The notes under the pieces were generated by a model. The model was not told the origin of the DNA, searched no databases, and saw only the letters and a list, made by a program, of their open reading frames with translations. Made by a program: the position numbers and the translations under genes. A DNA stretch of 64,000 nucleotides from Candidatus Omnitrophota bacterium. Its GTDB lineage: Bacteria > Omnitrophota > Gorgyraeia > Gygaellales > Profunditerraquicolaceae. The DNA lies in NCBI GenBank assembly GCA_023229385.1, contig JALNZI010000006.1:1-64000 (forward strand), read 5' to 3'. Of the stretch, positions 25,438-33,323 are shown piece after piece. How positions within the stretch are numbered: the stretch's first letter is position 1; every line of letters starts with the position of its first letter.

Positions 25438-25632
25438 CTAGTTGATGTTCCATTTAAGTTTATATTTTAAAATAAATTCTTTAGGGAAAGATGATATCCA
25501 TCTACAATGTGGACATATAAATTGTTTACCATTAAATACTATTCTAGGCATTGTTTTACAACTATTACCACAATATGGAGAATAATCTTTTTTAATCATT
25601 AAGTTTTCTCTTATAATAGTTTTTTCTGTCAT
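25438..25632 (-). CDS. Small zinc-finger protein, 64 aa
   Basis: Cys pairs YCGNSC and CPHC in a short beta-rich frame suggest a zinc ribbon. Follows SSB and a stem-closed RNA module. Possible DNA or RNA binder. Confidence 0.6.
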   Translation of the reverse strand: MTEKTIIRENLMIKKDYSPYCGNSCKTMPRIVFNGKQFICPHCRWISSFPKEFILKYKLKWNIN

Positions 25633-25643
25633 ATATACCTTTT

Positions 25644-25695
25644 ATATAACTGAATATTATATGAATATTTTAATTTCATATAGTATTAGTTATAT
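25644..25695 (-). ncRNA. Nested hairpin after ssb
   Basis: Outer stem ATATAACT/AGTTATAT joins 25688-25695 and 25644-25651, and inner TATATGAA/TTCATATA lies inside it. It fills the gap between ssb and the next gene. No T-tract follows in the - direction, so it is more likely a stability or processing element than a terminator. Confidence 0.45.
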
Positions 25696-25698
25696 TTT

Positions 25699-26055
25699 TT
25701 AGTTAACTTCTTCGGATACTTCAATATCTTCTTTATTAGGACCAAGAAATTTCATTTTATAAGCACGAATTACTTTCTTTGTATAATGATCACCTTTATA
25801 ATCCCAATGTTCTGTGTGTATTTTACCTTCTATAAAGATAAAACGTTTAGGTCCTAGATAGTTTTTACACGTTTCAGCAAGTTTTCCAAAACATACTATT
25901 TCATGCCATTCTGTATGATTTTGTTTTTCTCCATTACTCATAAACGTTTCATTGGTTGCCATGCTAAATGTACATACTGAACAACCATTTGGAGTTATTG
26001 TGAATTCAGGAACTTTTGCACTGAGATTTCCAATAAGAATAGTCTGTTGATGCAT
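25699..26055 (-). CDS. ssb: Single-stranded DNA-binding protein
   Basis: 118 residues, one OB fold: QQTILIGNLSAKVP, FSMATNE, TEWHEIVCFGKLAE, LGPKRFIFIEGKIHTEHW. It coats ssDNA in replication and repair. The acidic C-terminal peptide of host SSB is only partly present (EDIEVSEEVN). A copy of the phage promoter-like motif lies about 40 bases upstream of its AAGGAG. Confidence 0.88.
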   Translation of the reverse strand: MHQQTILIGNLSAKVPEFTITPNGCSVCTFSMATNETFMSNGEKQNHTEWHEIVCFGKLAETCKNYLGPKRFIFIEGKIHTEHWDYKGDHYTKKVIRAYKMKFLGPNKEDIEVSEEVN

Positions 26056-26093
26056 ATTGACTCCTTGTAGAAAAGTGATAAAATATTCATACT

Positions 26094-26106
26094 TCTGACA
26101 TAAATT
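26094..26106 (-). promoter_or_regulatory. Copy of the TTTATGTC promoter-like motif, upstream of ssb
   Basis: On the - strand the motif reads AATTTATGTCAGA between the macrodomain gene stop and the ssb start. It is an isolated copy of the motif clustered at 33.0-35.0 kb, and its place right before a gene fits promoter use. Confidence 0.5.
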
Positions 26107-26108
26107 AT

Positions 26109-26540
26109 TTATTTAGGTGTTAAAATTATAAATCTATCATCAAGTAATTTAGATATAATTGGTTTGACGTAATTCCAATCTAATCCTCCTAGACCACACC
26201 CAGGGCGTGTCAGATATATTTCTGTTAAGTTATACTTATCAACGAGTTTTACAAGTTCTTTGCATGAATTAATAATAAGATTAATATTTGATTTATCTTT
26301 CCAGTTATTTTTAGTTGGAAATGATATAATTGATACTATTTTATTAATAGTTACTATTACTGGTGTATTGCCATATTCTTTAACATGATTTCCATAAAGA
26401 ATTGGTAACTGAGGATATCTCTTTTTAGCTTCTAGAGCTATTCCTGCACCCATGACGAGTTCACCATTTATTTTAACAACACCATTTGTTGTTATACAAA
26501 ATGTTTTCTTATCAAAGATATTACCAATTTCTTCTTTCAT
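26109..26540 (-). CDS. Macrodomain (ADP-ribose-binding) protein
   Basis: 143 residues, one macrodomain. TTNGVVKINGELVMGAGIAL gives the ligand-binding Asn and Gly loop, and the second loop is YLTRPGCGLGGLDW. The shape is closest to the short phage and yeast Poa1-like ADP-ribose-1''-phosphatases. It could remove ADP-ribose marks or bind NAD breakdown products, which suits the NAD genes in this genome. Confidence 0.82.
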   Translation of the reverse strand: MKEEIGNIFDKKTFCITTNGVVKINGELVMGAGIALEAKKRYPQLPILYGNHVKEYGNTPVIVTINKIVSIISFPTKNNWKDKSNINLIINSCKELVKLVDKYNLTEIYLTRPGCGLGGLDWNYVKPIISKLLDDRFIILTPK

Positions 26541-26610
26541 TATTACCTCATAAGTTCTTTGTGAGCTTTCTTACAAGAAAGCCATTAGAAATCATACAAT
26601 TAAAAGAAAA

Positions 26611-27042
26611 TTAAGCTAATAGTTTATCTATATATTCTTTAGCTTTTTCTAGACTCCATGCATGTATGAAATATTCTCCTCTTGTTACATCTTCATTAGG
26701 AAATAAAGTATGTGCTGTTTCTTTTATAGTTGATCCAGTCCAATCTATGTTAATTACTCTTTTACGCCATCCTATTTTAATTATACCTTTATTTGTTGTT
26801 ACTAAAAACCAAGGTTTATGTTTACAACAATAGCTAGAACAATATTCATTTGGAATTTCTTCTACGAATATTGGACAGCTAAATAGTTTTAAAATGTTTT
26901 CTTTATTTATTCTGTTATATTCTATTTCTTTTGGATCAAGTTTTTTTGTTTCTGAAAGAAGTTCATTTATAATTATAGATATATGTTCATCTATAATTAT
27001 TTTATCATTTTCAGTTAAAGTTCGATTTAAATCTAAATACAA
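26611..27042 (-). CDS. Hypothetical protein, 143 aa or longer
   Basis: The nearest standard start is TTG at 27040-27042. The frame stays open to an ATT codon at 27085-27087 that lies six bases after a perfect AAAGGAG, so translation may begin there and add 15 residues. A central CSSYCCKHKPW segment is Cys/His-rich. Function unknown. Confidence 0.6.
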   Translation of the reverse strand: MYLDLNRTLTENDKIIIDEHISIIINELLSETKKLDPKEIEYNRINKENILKLFSCPIFVEEIPNEYCSSYCCKHKPWFLVTTNKGIIKIGWRKRVINIDWTGSTIKETAHTLFPNEDVTRGEYFIHAWSLEKAKEYIDKLLA

Positions 27043-27098
27043 CTCTAAATTAATTCCAGAACTTTCATAACTATAAATTTTGTTAATAACATACTCCT

Positions 27099-27419
27099 TT
27101 ATTGAAATAGTTTTGCTATTTTATTGATTATATTTGATCTTTGTTCTTTTGATGGAGTATCTACATCACATAATAAATCTTTCATTTCACATAAAGTTTG
27201 TTTTAAATTATTTAAAGTATCTCCAAGAAATTCATCATTATATATTATTTTAATTATTTCATAAAGATCTTTCTTTGTTAATGTTATATCATGACAATAT
27301 GTATTATCAACTATATATAAAGACGTTCCAAATTCTTTACCTTCAAAAAATCCTGATAAACATATTTCTCTATCTCCATCAGAATTTTTAGAATTAAATT
27401 TAGCAATTTTTGTGACCAT
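27099..27419 (-). CDS. Hypothetical protein, 106 aa
   Basis: Beta-rich N terminus and helical C terminus, with Cys residues at the hinge. Two bases from the next gene. No family is recognised. Confidence 0.55.
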   Translation of the reverse strand: MVTKIAKFNSKNSDGDREICLSGFFEGKEFGTSLYIVDNTYCHDITLTKKDLYEIIKIIYNDEFLGDTLNNLKQTLCEMKDLLCDVDTPSKEQRSNIINKIAKLFQ

Positions 27420-27421
27420 AA

Positions 27422-27673
27422 TTACTCCTTTATTTGTTTATATAATTTATTGTTATATGTTCTTAAAATTACTTTGTCTTTTTCTTCTAATGGTTTATTA
27501 CATGGAATTGTTAATAGTAATCCACATTTTACACACCATGTAATACCAAATTTGTTATCTCTTATTTTATGTTTATTTTTAATACAATTATTATCAATAT
27601 AATTAATAACTTTATATTTTTTGATAGATTTTATTATACCTGTTTTTGAGTTTATTATTATTATTTCTATCAT
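27422..27673 (-). CDS. Hypothetical protein with CxxC, 83 aa
   Basis: WCVKCGLLL in the middle suggests a small zinc-binding site. It follows the ligase by four bases. Function unknown. Confidence 0.55.
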   Translation of the reverse strand: MIEIIIINSKTGIIKSIKKYKVINYIDNNCIKNKHKIRDNKFGITWCVKCGLLLTIPCNKPLEEKDKVILRTYNNKLYKQIKE

Positions 27674-27677
27674 TGTA

Positions 27678-29420
27678 TTAATCCTTATCGAGATGCTCGG
27701 TTATAAGTTTAGCTGCTCTTGCTTCTCCACCTAAACGTCCATGTACTTTATATACCTTTCCGACATAATCATTCTTATTGTTTAACATATCTAGACATGT
27801 TTGTTTATCTCCCAAATTACCAGGGCCTAACTTATACATACGATTACTTTCAAGACTTTTAAACCATACTACTCCTGAGATGTTATCTTTTTCTGTAACT
27901 TTAAGATCGATGCTTTCAATCTTCCAATCATGTTCATCTCCCCATACTTTAACTTTATAACCATCATTAATAGAAAGTCCTTTAGGAACTCCAACGAGAC
28001 CTTCATGATCAGTTCTAAGTTTAGCTTTAGCCATTGGAACGATCTTCCAATAACGACTATCAAGAACACTACACAAGGTAGACTGAAGATATCTGTTCTT
28101 GTGAAACTCCAAGTTTGTAGTTTCTTGTTGTTTAAATTTATCGAGCCTATAGATGTATACTTCTGGAAAGATATCGGTACTCCTGACTTTATGTGAGTTG
28201 AGAACGCCTGCGACTTGGCTTGCAGATAGGAAAGACCAACAGATATTTTCGGCTCCTTTAATATCCCACAGATAGTTAAGTATTCTACCAATCCTTGTAT
28301 ATCTGTAGAATACCAGTTCTGCCATACCTTGGCTTCTGATAGCTGTTGGTTTATCGATGAGTTCACTTGCTTTATAAGAATATTCAATTCTATGACTAGT
28401 GTTCTTGGACATTCTCGGGGAAAATATTTTGAAACTTTCATTTCTTTCAATTTTTCCAGAGCTTGTAAAATAGCAACTTGCTCCATCCATTTTTCTGGAT
28501 ATTGTTCCATGATCAACCTTTCTTAGAAACTCAGATTTAAAATCTTCTGGTTGAATCATTTTAAGATGAAGTCTATCTTTAAATGGTTCATCTCTTGGAA
28601 TAAGTGTACCAACAATAAGTATTGGTGCAGATGTTTTACTTCCTTCATGTATTTTATACACATATAAGCCTTGGTCTGCATTTATTAAAGGAGCGTATAC
28701 ATGAAGTGAAGATTTAACTTCTGGATGATAAAATTCACATTGATCTTTAAATATCACTTGTCTTGTAAATCCCTGTCCATACCCTTTAAGATTTGATCGC
28801 TCTGGATCATAACTCCAATCACAAGTAGCATTAGAAAGTGTATGATCATGATTCCAGACTACTCGACTATTCTTAGCTATTTCATTTTTAAGATGATCCA
28901 GAAGTATCTGTTTACTATCCTCTGTTAGACGACCTTTAGAATTATATTTAAGATCATTTTCAAATGGTTTACCACTGACACGATAGACCATCGATAGATG
29001 TCCAATATGTAAGTCTATGTGTTTACCTGCTTTATGTGCGTCATGGTAAACTATTACTAGAGGTCTGATGATACGATTATTAATCAGGCTTTTATTTGTT
29101 GAAGTTATCCAGCTTCTTCTAGATGCTCCAAGACCATTTAAAAGCCAATCTTTTGGATATTGTTTTGCTATTGAATGACCTTTATTGACATAACTTGAGG
29201 CTTTATTTATAAACATAAAATTACATATTTTAGAAGATATTGTATCTGAAAGTATATTTTCTATACTTTTATGTTTAATAAGATCTCGTGTTATGTTAAT
29301 TATTTGAGGAATGTATCTAGAATACTTAAATTTACTGAGGCTCCATAAAGATGGATTTACTGTTAAAAAGCCTTGTCTGCCTTTTATTAAGTTCTGTGTT
29401 ATTTGCTGTAACATAATCAT
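27678..29420 (-). CDS. ATP-dependent DNA ligase with N-terminal extension
   Basis: 580 residues. Covalent nucleotidyl motif KMDG at 310-313 (ISRKMDGASCYF), MAELV near 366-370, EGLV at 473-476 (motif IV) and YKVKVW at 488-493 (motif V). The long N terminus contains VYHDAHKAGKHIDLHIG at 124-140, which resembles the 3'-phosphoesterase domain of LigD-type ligases. It should seal nicks in phage DNA. Its first 89 bases overlap the end of the upstream gene in another frame; ATG at 29414 is an equal choice. Confidence 0.78.
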   Translation of the reverse strand: MIMLQQITQNLIKGRQGFLTVNPSLWSLSKFKYSRYIPQIINITRDLIKHKSIENILSDTISSKICNFMFINKASSYVNKGHSIAKQYPKDWLLNGLGASRRSWITSTNKSLINNRIIRPLVIVYHDAHKAGKHIDLHIGHLSMVYRVSGKPFENDLKYNSKGRLTEDSKQILLDHLKNEIAKNSRVVWNHDHTLSNATCDWSYDPERSNLKGYGQGFTRQVIFKDQCEFYHPEVKSSLHVYAPLINADQGLYVYKIHEGSKTSAPILIVGTLIPRDEPFKDRLHLKMIQPEDFKSEFLRKVDHGTISRKMDGASCYFTSSGKIERNESFKIFSPRMSKNTSHRIEYSYKASELIDKPTAIRSQGMAELVFYRYTRIGRILNYLWDIKGAENICWSFLSASQVAGVLNSHKVRSTDIFPEVYIYRLDKFKQQETTNLEFHKNRYLQSTLCSVLDSRYWKIVPMAKAKLRTDHEGLVGVPKGLSINDGYKVKVWGDEHDWKIESIDLKVTEKDNISGVVWFKSLESNRMYKLGPGNLGDKQTCLDMLNNKNDYVGKVYKVHGRLGGEARAAKLITEHLDKD

Positions 29421-29526
29421 CCAATCGTTTATGACATATTGAACAATATTTAACGTTTTTTATTATATTTGGATCTGCATTATGATTACATTTTTCTTGT
29501 CGTTCAATTATATCTATAAGATCCAT
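29332..29526 (-). CDS. Small zinc-ribbon protein, 64 aa
   Basis: CNH and CSICHKRL near the centre form a probable four-ligand zinc site. It overlaps the ligase start by 89 bases, which is long for this genome; the C-terminal part may be constrained by the ligase frame. Confidence 0.5.
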   Translation of the reverse strand: MDLIDIIERQEKCNHNADPNIIKNVKYCSICHKRLDDYVTANNTELNKRQTRLFNSKSIFMEPQ

Positions 29527-29770
29527 GCGTTCTCCATTGCATAATTGTTACAAGAAATGTTATAATTAGAACTGCTATTACTGGAATAACCATTGATGCT
29601 TCTATCCATAATGGAAGAGTTATCATAAATGGTACTTGTACAAGAAGTGTCGTAAGACCAATTCCAGAAAGTGTTAAGATGATTACACTTTCAAAATTAT
29701 TAAATAAATCTTTAAAAATATCAACTATTTTGGATATAACTTGTTTAAATAATCTTTTAATAAAGTTCAT
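29504..29770 (-). CDS. Two-pass membrane protein, 88 aa
   Basis: Amphipathic N terminus, then hydrophobic segments at about 28-50 and 56-77 joined by a short loop. This could be holin-like, but it is far from the endolysin gene. It overlaps both neighbours. Confidence 0.6.
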   Translation of the reverse strand: MNFIKRLFKQVISKIVDIFKDLFNNFESVIILTLSGIGLTTLLVQVPFMITLPLWIEASMVIPVIAVLIITFLVTIMQWRTHGSYRYN

Positions 29771-29964
29771 GATATAATAATCCTATTATTAGATGGAACA
29801 CTTTCAAATGGAAGTGATGGCTCATCAAAACGTTTGTTTTTACGTCTATATTCTCGATCTTTTTTGATTTTATCTTTAAGATTAAAATCTGAATATTTAT
29901 CCATTTCATTAAGATGATATGAAATTATTTTATTGATATTACTTTGAGTAGATGGAGAAATCAT
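29767..29964 (-). CDS. Hypothetical basic protein, 65 aa
   Basis: Charged, probably partly disordered (KIKKDREYRRKNKRFDE). Coupled by ATGA overlaps at both ends. Confidence 0.55.
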   Translation of the reverse strand: MISPSTQSNINKIISYHLNEMDKYSDFNLKDKIKKDREYRRKNKRFDEPSLPFESVPSNNRIIIS

Positions 29965-30218
29965 TCTTGATGTCCTTTAGTTAAAGATTTTGCAACTTTA
30001 CGTGATTGATCTTCGGAATAAGCTTCTAGAATTTCTTGTTCTTTTTGATCATGAGCTTGTTTAATTCTTAAAGGTGCTGATGCTAAAATAGCAATAACTT
30101 GTTTAATTTCAGTAATATGATTATCAATTTCATTCTTAAGTTTAGGTTTGACTACTTTTTTCATATCTTTAAGAGCTGACCAAAGACCTTTAAGTTCACT
30201 AATTGTATATTCAAACAT
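29961..30218 (-). CDS. Hypothetical coiled-coil protein, 85 aa
   Basis: Almost entirely helical and charged, with heptad-like spacing across residues 8-75. No catalytic motif. AAAGGA precedes the ATG. Confidence 0.6.
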   Translation of the reverse strand: MFEYTISELKGLWSALKDMKKVVKPKLKNEIDNHITEIKQVIAILASAPLRIKQAHDQKEQEILEAYSEDQSRKVAKSLTKGHQE

Positions 30219-30296
30219 TTAAAATCCTTTAATAGATGGAGTATTAAGTATGAAAAAGATAAGATTTATTGCTGCTAAGATATATAAGTATTTCAT
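30219..30296 (-). CDS. Hydrophobic 25-aa peptide
   Basis: ATG at 30294-30296 just after the upstream stop; MKYLYILAAINLIFFIL looks like a signal or membrane peptide. Its last codons contain the ribosome site of the next gene. Real translation is likely but unproven. Confidence 0.4.
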   Translation of the reverse strand: MKYLYILAAINLIFFILNTPSIKGF

Positions 30297-30298
30297 AG

Positions 30299-30475
30299 TT
30301 ATATTTCTATAAAATCATTAGGAAGGTTTAGTTTAAAATAATCATTATAACCTTTAATATATCCATCCATATATGCATTTTGATTTTCTTCACATACTAA
30401 CCCTAATATACTAAAAGCTTGATCGTGTGTTAATCCTGTAGATATAAGATTTTGTACAAGTTTTTTCTGATCCAT
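30299..30475 (-). CDS. Hypothetical protein, 58 aa
   Basis: Start at ATG 30473-30475, next to the upstream stop; a longer frame would cover the 62-aa basic gene. Helical, with GYIKGYNDYF at the C terminus. Confidence 0.55.
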   Translation of the reverse strand: MDQKKLVQNLISTGLTHDQAFSILGLVCEENQNAYMDGYIKGYNDYFKLNLPNDFIEI

Positions 30476-30476
30476 A

Positions 30477-30665
30477 TTATTTCTTTCTGTTAATTTTACG
30501 ACTTTGTTTTTGTTGTTTAACTTTATCTTTTTTAATTTTATAAGGTTTCTTTCTATTTGTATTTTGATGTAAATGTGGAAATGCTTTTGTTTGATATTCA
30601 GATCTTGGATGTTTAATTGGATCAGTCCATCCTCCAGATATGTAATCAAATGGTGTATAAATCAT
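30477..30665 (-). CDS. Basic 62-aa protein
   Basis: Folded-looking N terminus (DYISGGWTDPIKHP) and a long Lys/Arg/Gln tail. GAAAGGA lies before the ATG. The tail resembles that of the 38-aa protein at 5341-5457 in composition, suggesting nucleic-acid binding. Confidence 0.55.
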   Translation of the reverse strand: MIYTPFDYISGGWTDPIKHPRSEYQTKAFPHLHQNTNRKKPYKIKKDKVKQQKQSRKINRKK

Positions 30666-30674
30666 ATAATCCTT

Positions 30675-30908
30675 TCAGTATTCATTTAACATAAGTTCAA
30701 TAGCTTTATGATCATAATCTTTTGGTTTAAGATTTAATGATATACTTTCTCCATAACAAGATACTTCATATTGTGAATTAGTATATCTAATTGCACAAAA
30801 ACCTGCTGAAGTGATATTAAAATGTTTAAATTCAGAATGTTTTTGACTTGTTGAAAATAAGATTGGTTGAGTATCATTAACTACTACATATTTCATTTCT
30901 TTAGTAAT
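30675..30908 (-). CDS. Hypothetical protein, 77 aa, unusual start
   Basis: The first ATG (30894-30896) is 17 bases from the only ribosome site, AAAAGGAG. An in-frame ATT at 30906-30908 is at ideal distance, so ATT may be the start. Beta-rich soluble product (MKYVVVNDTQPILFS). Function unknown. Confidence 0.5.
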   Translation of the reverse strand: MTKEMKYVVVNDTQPILFSTSQKHSEFKHFNITSAGFCAIRYTNSQYEVSCYGESISLNLKPKDYDHKAIELMLNEY

Positions 30909-30970
30909 ATATTCTCCTTTTCTTTGCAAACTTTCTTTTTTAAAAGAAAAGTTTCTTATGATTAGAACGT

Positions 30971-31255
30971 TTAAAATAAAGATAAATAACAAGTACCATA
31001 AACTACTTCATTTGTTTCTATTTCAATTTCAGTTATACAAACCATTAATAAAGGAATCTGTCCATATGTATGATGTAATGTATTACGAAAAGATATATCA
31101 AGTTTATATTTAATAAAATTATTATTAAATATTATTCTTCTAATATCTTTTGGACGTTTAAATCGAGTTACACAATCCCATACAAAATATACTATATGTT
31201 TATATGTGTGACATATTAAAATAAGTATATTAAGTATTAATCCAATTAATACCAA
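30971..31255 (-). CDS. Hypothetical protein with N-terminal hydrophobic segment, 94 aa
   Basis: Starts with TTG at 31253-31255, overlapping the small gene upstream. Hydrophobic residues 2-24 suggest a membrane anchor, followed by a basic soluble part. Confidence 0.5.
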   Translation of the reverse strand: MVLIGLILNILILICHTYKHIVYFVWDCVTRFKRPKDIRRIIFNNNFIKYKLDISFRNTLHHTYGQIPLLMVCITEIEIETNEVVYGTCYLSLF

Positions 31256-31326
31256 TGATAGTTATATTTTCTTAATCTTGTAGTAATACATTCATATAAT
31301 GAAAGCATACTTTTATTTATAGACAT
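31246..31326 (-). CDS. Short peptide, 26 aa
   Basis: ATG at 31324-31326 with a strong AGGAGG ribosome site. Sequence MSINKSMLSLYECITTRLRK, then aromatic residues. It overlaps the next start by 10 bases, so it may serve mainly to feed ribosomes to that gene. Confidence 0.45.
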   Translation of the reverse strand: MSINKSMLSLYECITTRLRKYNYHWY

Positions 31327-31494
31327 ATATCCTCCTGTTAGTTAAATATCATTGATTAGTATTAATTATACTATATATTGTATTATATTACTATTATATA
31401 CTACACATAGTATTTAATACCATTAATTTGTACCTGGCAAATCTAAAAATTTCATATTTTCATTGATTTCTCCCGCAATGGTAAAATTGTATAA
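31327..31494 (-). other. AT-rich gap with tiny frames
   Basis: On the - strand a GGGAG ribosome site is followed by ATGAAAATATGA and an overlapping ten-residue frame (MKFLDLPGTN), then AT-rich palindromes such as TAGTAT/ATACTA. It may be a leader. Nothing firmer is visible. Confidence 0.3.
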
Positions 31495-31710
31495 TTACTT
31501 ATCTGACTTAGGGATAGTAATAGTCATAGACGTATGGTCTTTGAATATGATGCTATTTTCTATTGTTACAAGTCTACGTATAGGTAGATCTGTGTTATTT
31601 ACACGAAATCCTATGATACTATTGCCAAATTGTATCCATTCATTGGTAAGAGGTCTATAGAATTCATCAGTTGGTAGTAGTGGAGTGTTGATATCTAGAA
31701 GGATATGCAT
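31495..31710 (-). CDS. Hypothetical protein, 71 aa
   Basis: AAAGGAG precedes the ATG. Beta-rich soluble protein ending TSMTITIPKSDK. It is flanked by gene-free AT-rich stretches on both sides. The 250-base gap upstream (31711-31962) holds only weak hairpins. Confidence 0.6.
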   Translation of the reverse strand: MHILLDINTPLLPTDEFYRPLTNEWIQFGNSIIGFRVNNTDLPIRRLVTIENSIIFKDHTSMTITIPKSDK

Positions 31711-31962
31711 GATATAGCTCCTTTATAGGTGAATTATATGTGTATAAATACCTTGAAATAATTAAATAATTCATGTATAAACAGTTAATATATACATAAA
31801 TTCTTTACAAAACACATATATATTTATGGTGTATACCACAATATATAGTAATTTACAGATAATAAGTGATTTGAGCAAAATCAATGACTTACAGAAATAA
31901 CCTCCATGTTATTAGAGTTTTTAATAAATCTGAAATTATCAATTTTATACCATAGGTTGTGG

Positions 31963-32289
31963 TTAATAAAATCTATTATCATAATCATATTCATCATCTA
32001 TATCTGGATAAGCTGCATATTTTTCAGTTACTACTGGTTCAATACCTGCATTACTTAAAGCTATTTGATTTTCAATTTCAACCATAAGATCAAAATTTAG
32101 ATCTTTATGTATTGATGCTCCAAGTATGTTAATACCGATAATAGCTAGAAGTGTAGCTCCTTTTTCATGAATGCAATCTTTGCAGTTAGTATCTGGATTT
32201 GATAATGGACATGGTATATTTTGTTCTGCTATACATGAATATAATCCTCTAGAGATAAGTTCTTCTTTTACTGCATTGAGAATAGACAT
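31963..32289 (-). CDS. Hypothetical protein, 108 aa
   Basis: AAAGGAG before the ATG. A Cys cluster (CIAEQNIPCPLSN, then CKDC) suggests metal binding, and the C terminus is acidic (DIDDEYDYDN). A short hydrophobic helix lies between. No family is recognised. Confidence 0.6.
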   Translation of the reverse strand: MSILNAVKEELISRGLYSCIAEQNIPCPLSNPDTNCKDCIHEKGATLLAIIGINILGASIHKDLNFDLMVEIENQIALSNAGIEPVVTEKYAAYPDIDDEYDYDNRFY

Positions 32290-32350
32290 AGATACTCCTT
32301 TGATAAATGTTTAATATGTTATATTAACCCCTCGTTACACTCGGGGGAGT

Positions 32351-32596
32351 TTATAGTTGAATTGATATTGACATAGTTATTTTATTTTTTTCTTGATAAA
32401 ATCCTTTGTTAGTATTAATAGTTATTTTTCTACGTATATTACCAAATACATTATGATAATATGTAGTATTTGACCATTCTTTTGGTATTTGCTCCCATGA
32501 GTTATTTATATATCTTTCATCAGTTGATATTAGTCTCATGGTGTTAGTTAGTAGTATGTATATATCGTTATCGTAAGAAACTGGATTCCAATTCAT
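32351..32596 (-). CDS. Hypothetical protein, 81 aa
   Basis: Start at ATG 32594-32596 after AAAGGAG. Trp/Asn/Tyr-rich beta protein. A GC-rich repeat (CCCC...GGGGG) just downstream, at 32328-32346, may mark an imperfect hairpin but lacks a T-tract. Confidence 0.6.
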   Translation of the reverse strand: MNWNPVSYDNDIYILLTNTMRLISTDERYINNSWEQIPKEWSNTTYYHNVFGNIRRKITINTNKGFYQEKNKITMSISIQL

Positions 32597-32607
32597 AACA
32601 TTCTCCT

Positions 32608-32970
32608 TTATGCTAATTTCCAACTATCTTTATTTGTTTTAATTCTTGGAGATATAAAATGTCTATGTATCTTTAATAACAATGATGCAGTGAATCCTAT
32701 AGATAGACCTATTAAAGCTCCATATACACCTCCAGACATGCCAATACTTCCCATTGCTAATGCTACACCTACGTCTAGAACAATTGGTGCGCCTTTGGGT
32801 AATATACTTATAAATCTGAATGGATAAGCCATTCTATTCTTGATATTACTATGTTTATCTGTATATACATTAAGAGACTTTAATGCTTTAAAGAATGGTA
32901 ACATTTCGTTATAAGTTAATATAACGTTTATGATAGCTATCAATGTACCGATACATAGAATGATTAACAT
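32608..32970 (-). CDS. Multi-pass membrane protein, 120 aa
   Basis: Start at ATG 32968-32970 with AAGGAGG. Hydrophobic segments at about 2-22 and a Gly-rich stretch at 67-100 (ALAMGSIGMSGGVYGALIG) suggest two or three passes. A promoter-like motif lies 26 bases upstream, directly after a terminator, so this gene probably starts a new transcript. Confidence 0.62.
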   Translation of the reverse strand: MLIILCIGTLIAIINVILTYNEMLPFFKALKSLNVYTDKHSNIKNRMAYPFRFISILPKGAPIVLDVGVALAMGSIGMSGGVYGALIGLSIGFTASLLLKIHRHFISPRIKTNKDSWKLA

Positions 32971-32995
32971 AAGTCCTCCTTGGTAGATATTAAAC

Positions 32996-33008
32996 ATCAG
33001 ACATAAAC
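32996..33008 (-). promoter_or_regulatory. TTTATGTCTGAT promoter-like motif
   Basis: The motif reads GTTTATGTCTGAT on the - strand, between the terminator at 33022-33073 and the 32608-32970 gene. Its position after a terminator and before a ribosome site is what a promoter would have. Confidence 0.55.
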
Positions 33009-33021
33009 AAAGAATTAAAAA

Positions 33022-33073
33022 TAAAAAAGGTAAGTTACTCTATCTATTTCTAGATATTTCACTTACCTCTTTT
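33022..33073 (-). terminator. Intrinsic terminator
   Basis: AGGTAAGT/ACTTACCT stem (33061-33068 with 33028-33035) with a 25-base loop and a long T-rich tract. It ends the structured RNA at 33075-33266. Confidence 0.8.
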
Positions 33074-33074
33074 T

Positions 33075-33266
33075 GATCAGTGAGGAGATTTAAACTATAG
33101 ACAATTAGCTAACCGACTCAAATGCCTTTGAGAATGAATTATCTATTACTCCTACTACATGTAGCAACGCTTGTAGACTATCTCTGGCTTCTAGATTGAA
33201 GCAATACGCAGTAACAGAGATATACCTTTGCTGGTGTTGCTAAATTCCAGTTCAGTCACACTGATC
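33075..33266 (-). ncRNA. Structured RNA with four nested helices
   Basis: No gene. On the - strand P1 is GATCAGTG/CACTGATC (33259-33266 with 33075-33082), P2 is TAGCAAC/GTTGCTA (33236-33242 with 33162-33168), P3 is ATCTCTG/CAGAGAT (33215-33221 with 33180-33186) and P4 is GCTTC/GAAGC. A terminator follows P1 directly, so this is a likely 190-base independent RNA. Confidence 0.6.
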
Positions 33267-33293
33267 TCTTTTTATATAATGGATTTTCGATAG

Positions 33294-33323
33294 TTAAAAA
33301 TGATAGTCTAACTGTGTACTATC
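33294..33323 (-). terminator. Probable intrinsic terminator
   Basis: GATAGT/ACTATC hairpin with ATTTTT immediately after on the - strand. It would end the RNA starting near 33518. The stem is only six pairs, so termination may be partial. Confidence 0.5.

Noticed and set aside
27869..28516. Open frame of 215 codons on the - strand within the ligase
   Set aside because: The ligase frame carries all motifs; this one is an out-of-frame shadow with no ribosome site.
32320..32350. Terminator at the CCCC...GGGGG sequence
   Set aside because: The stem has a central mismatch and no T-tract on either strand.
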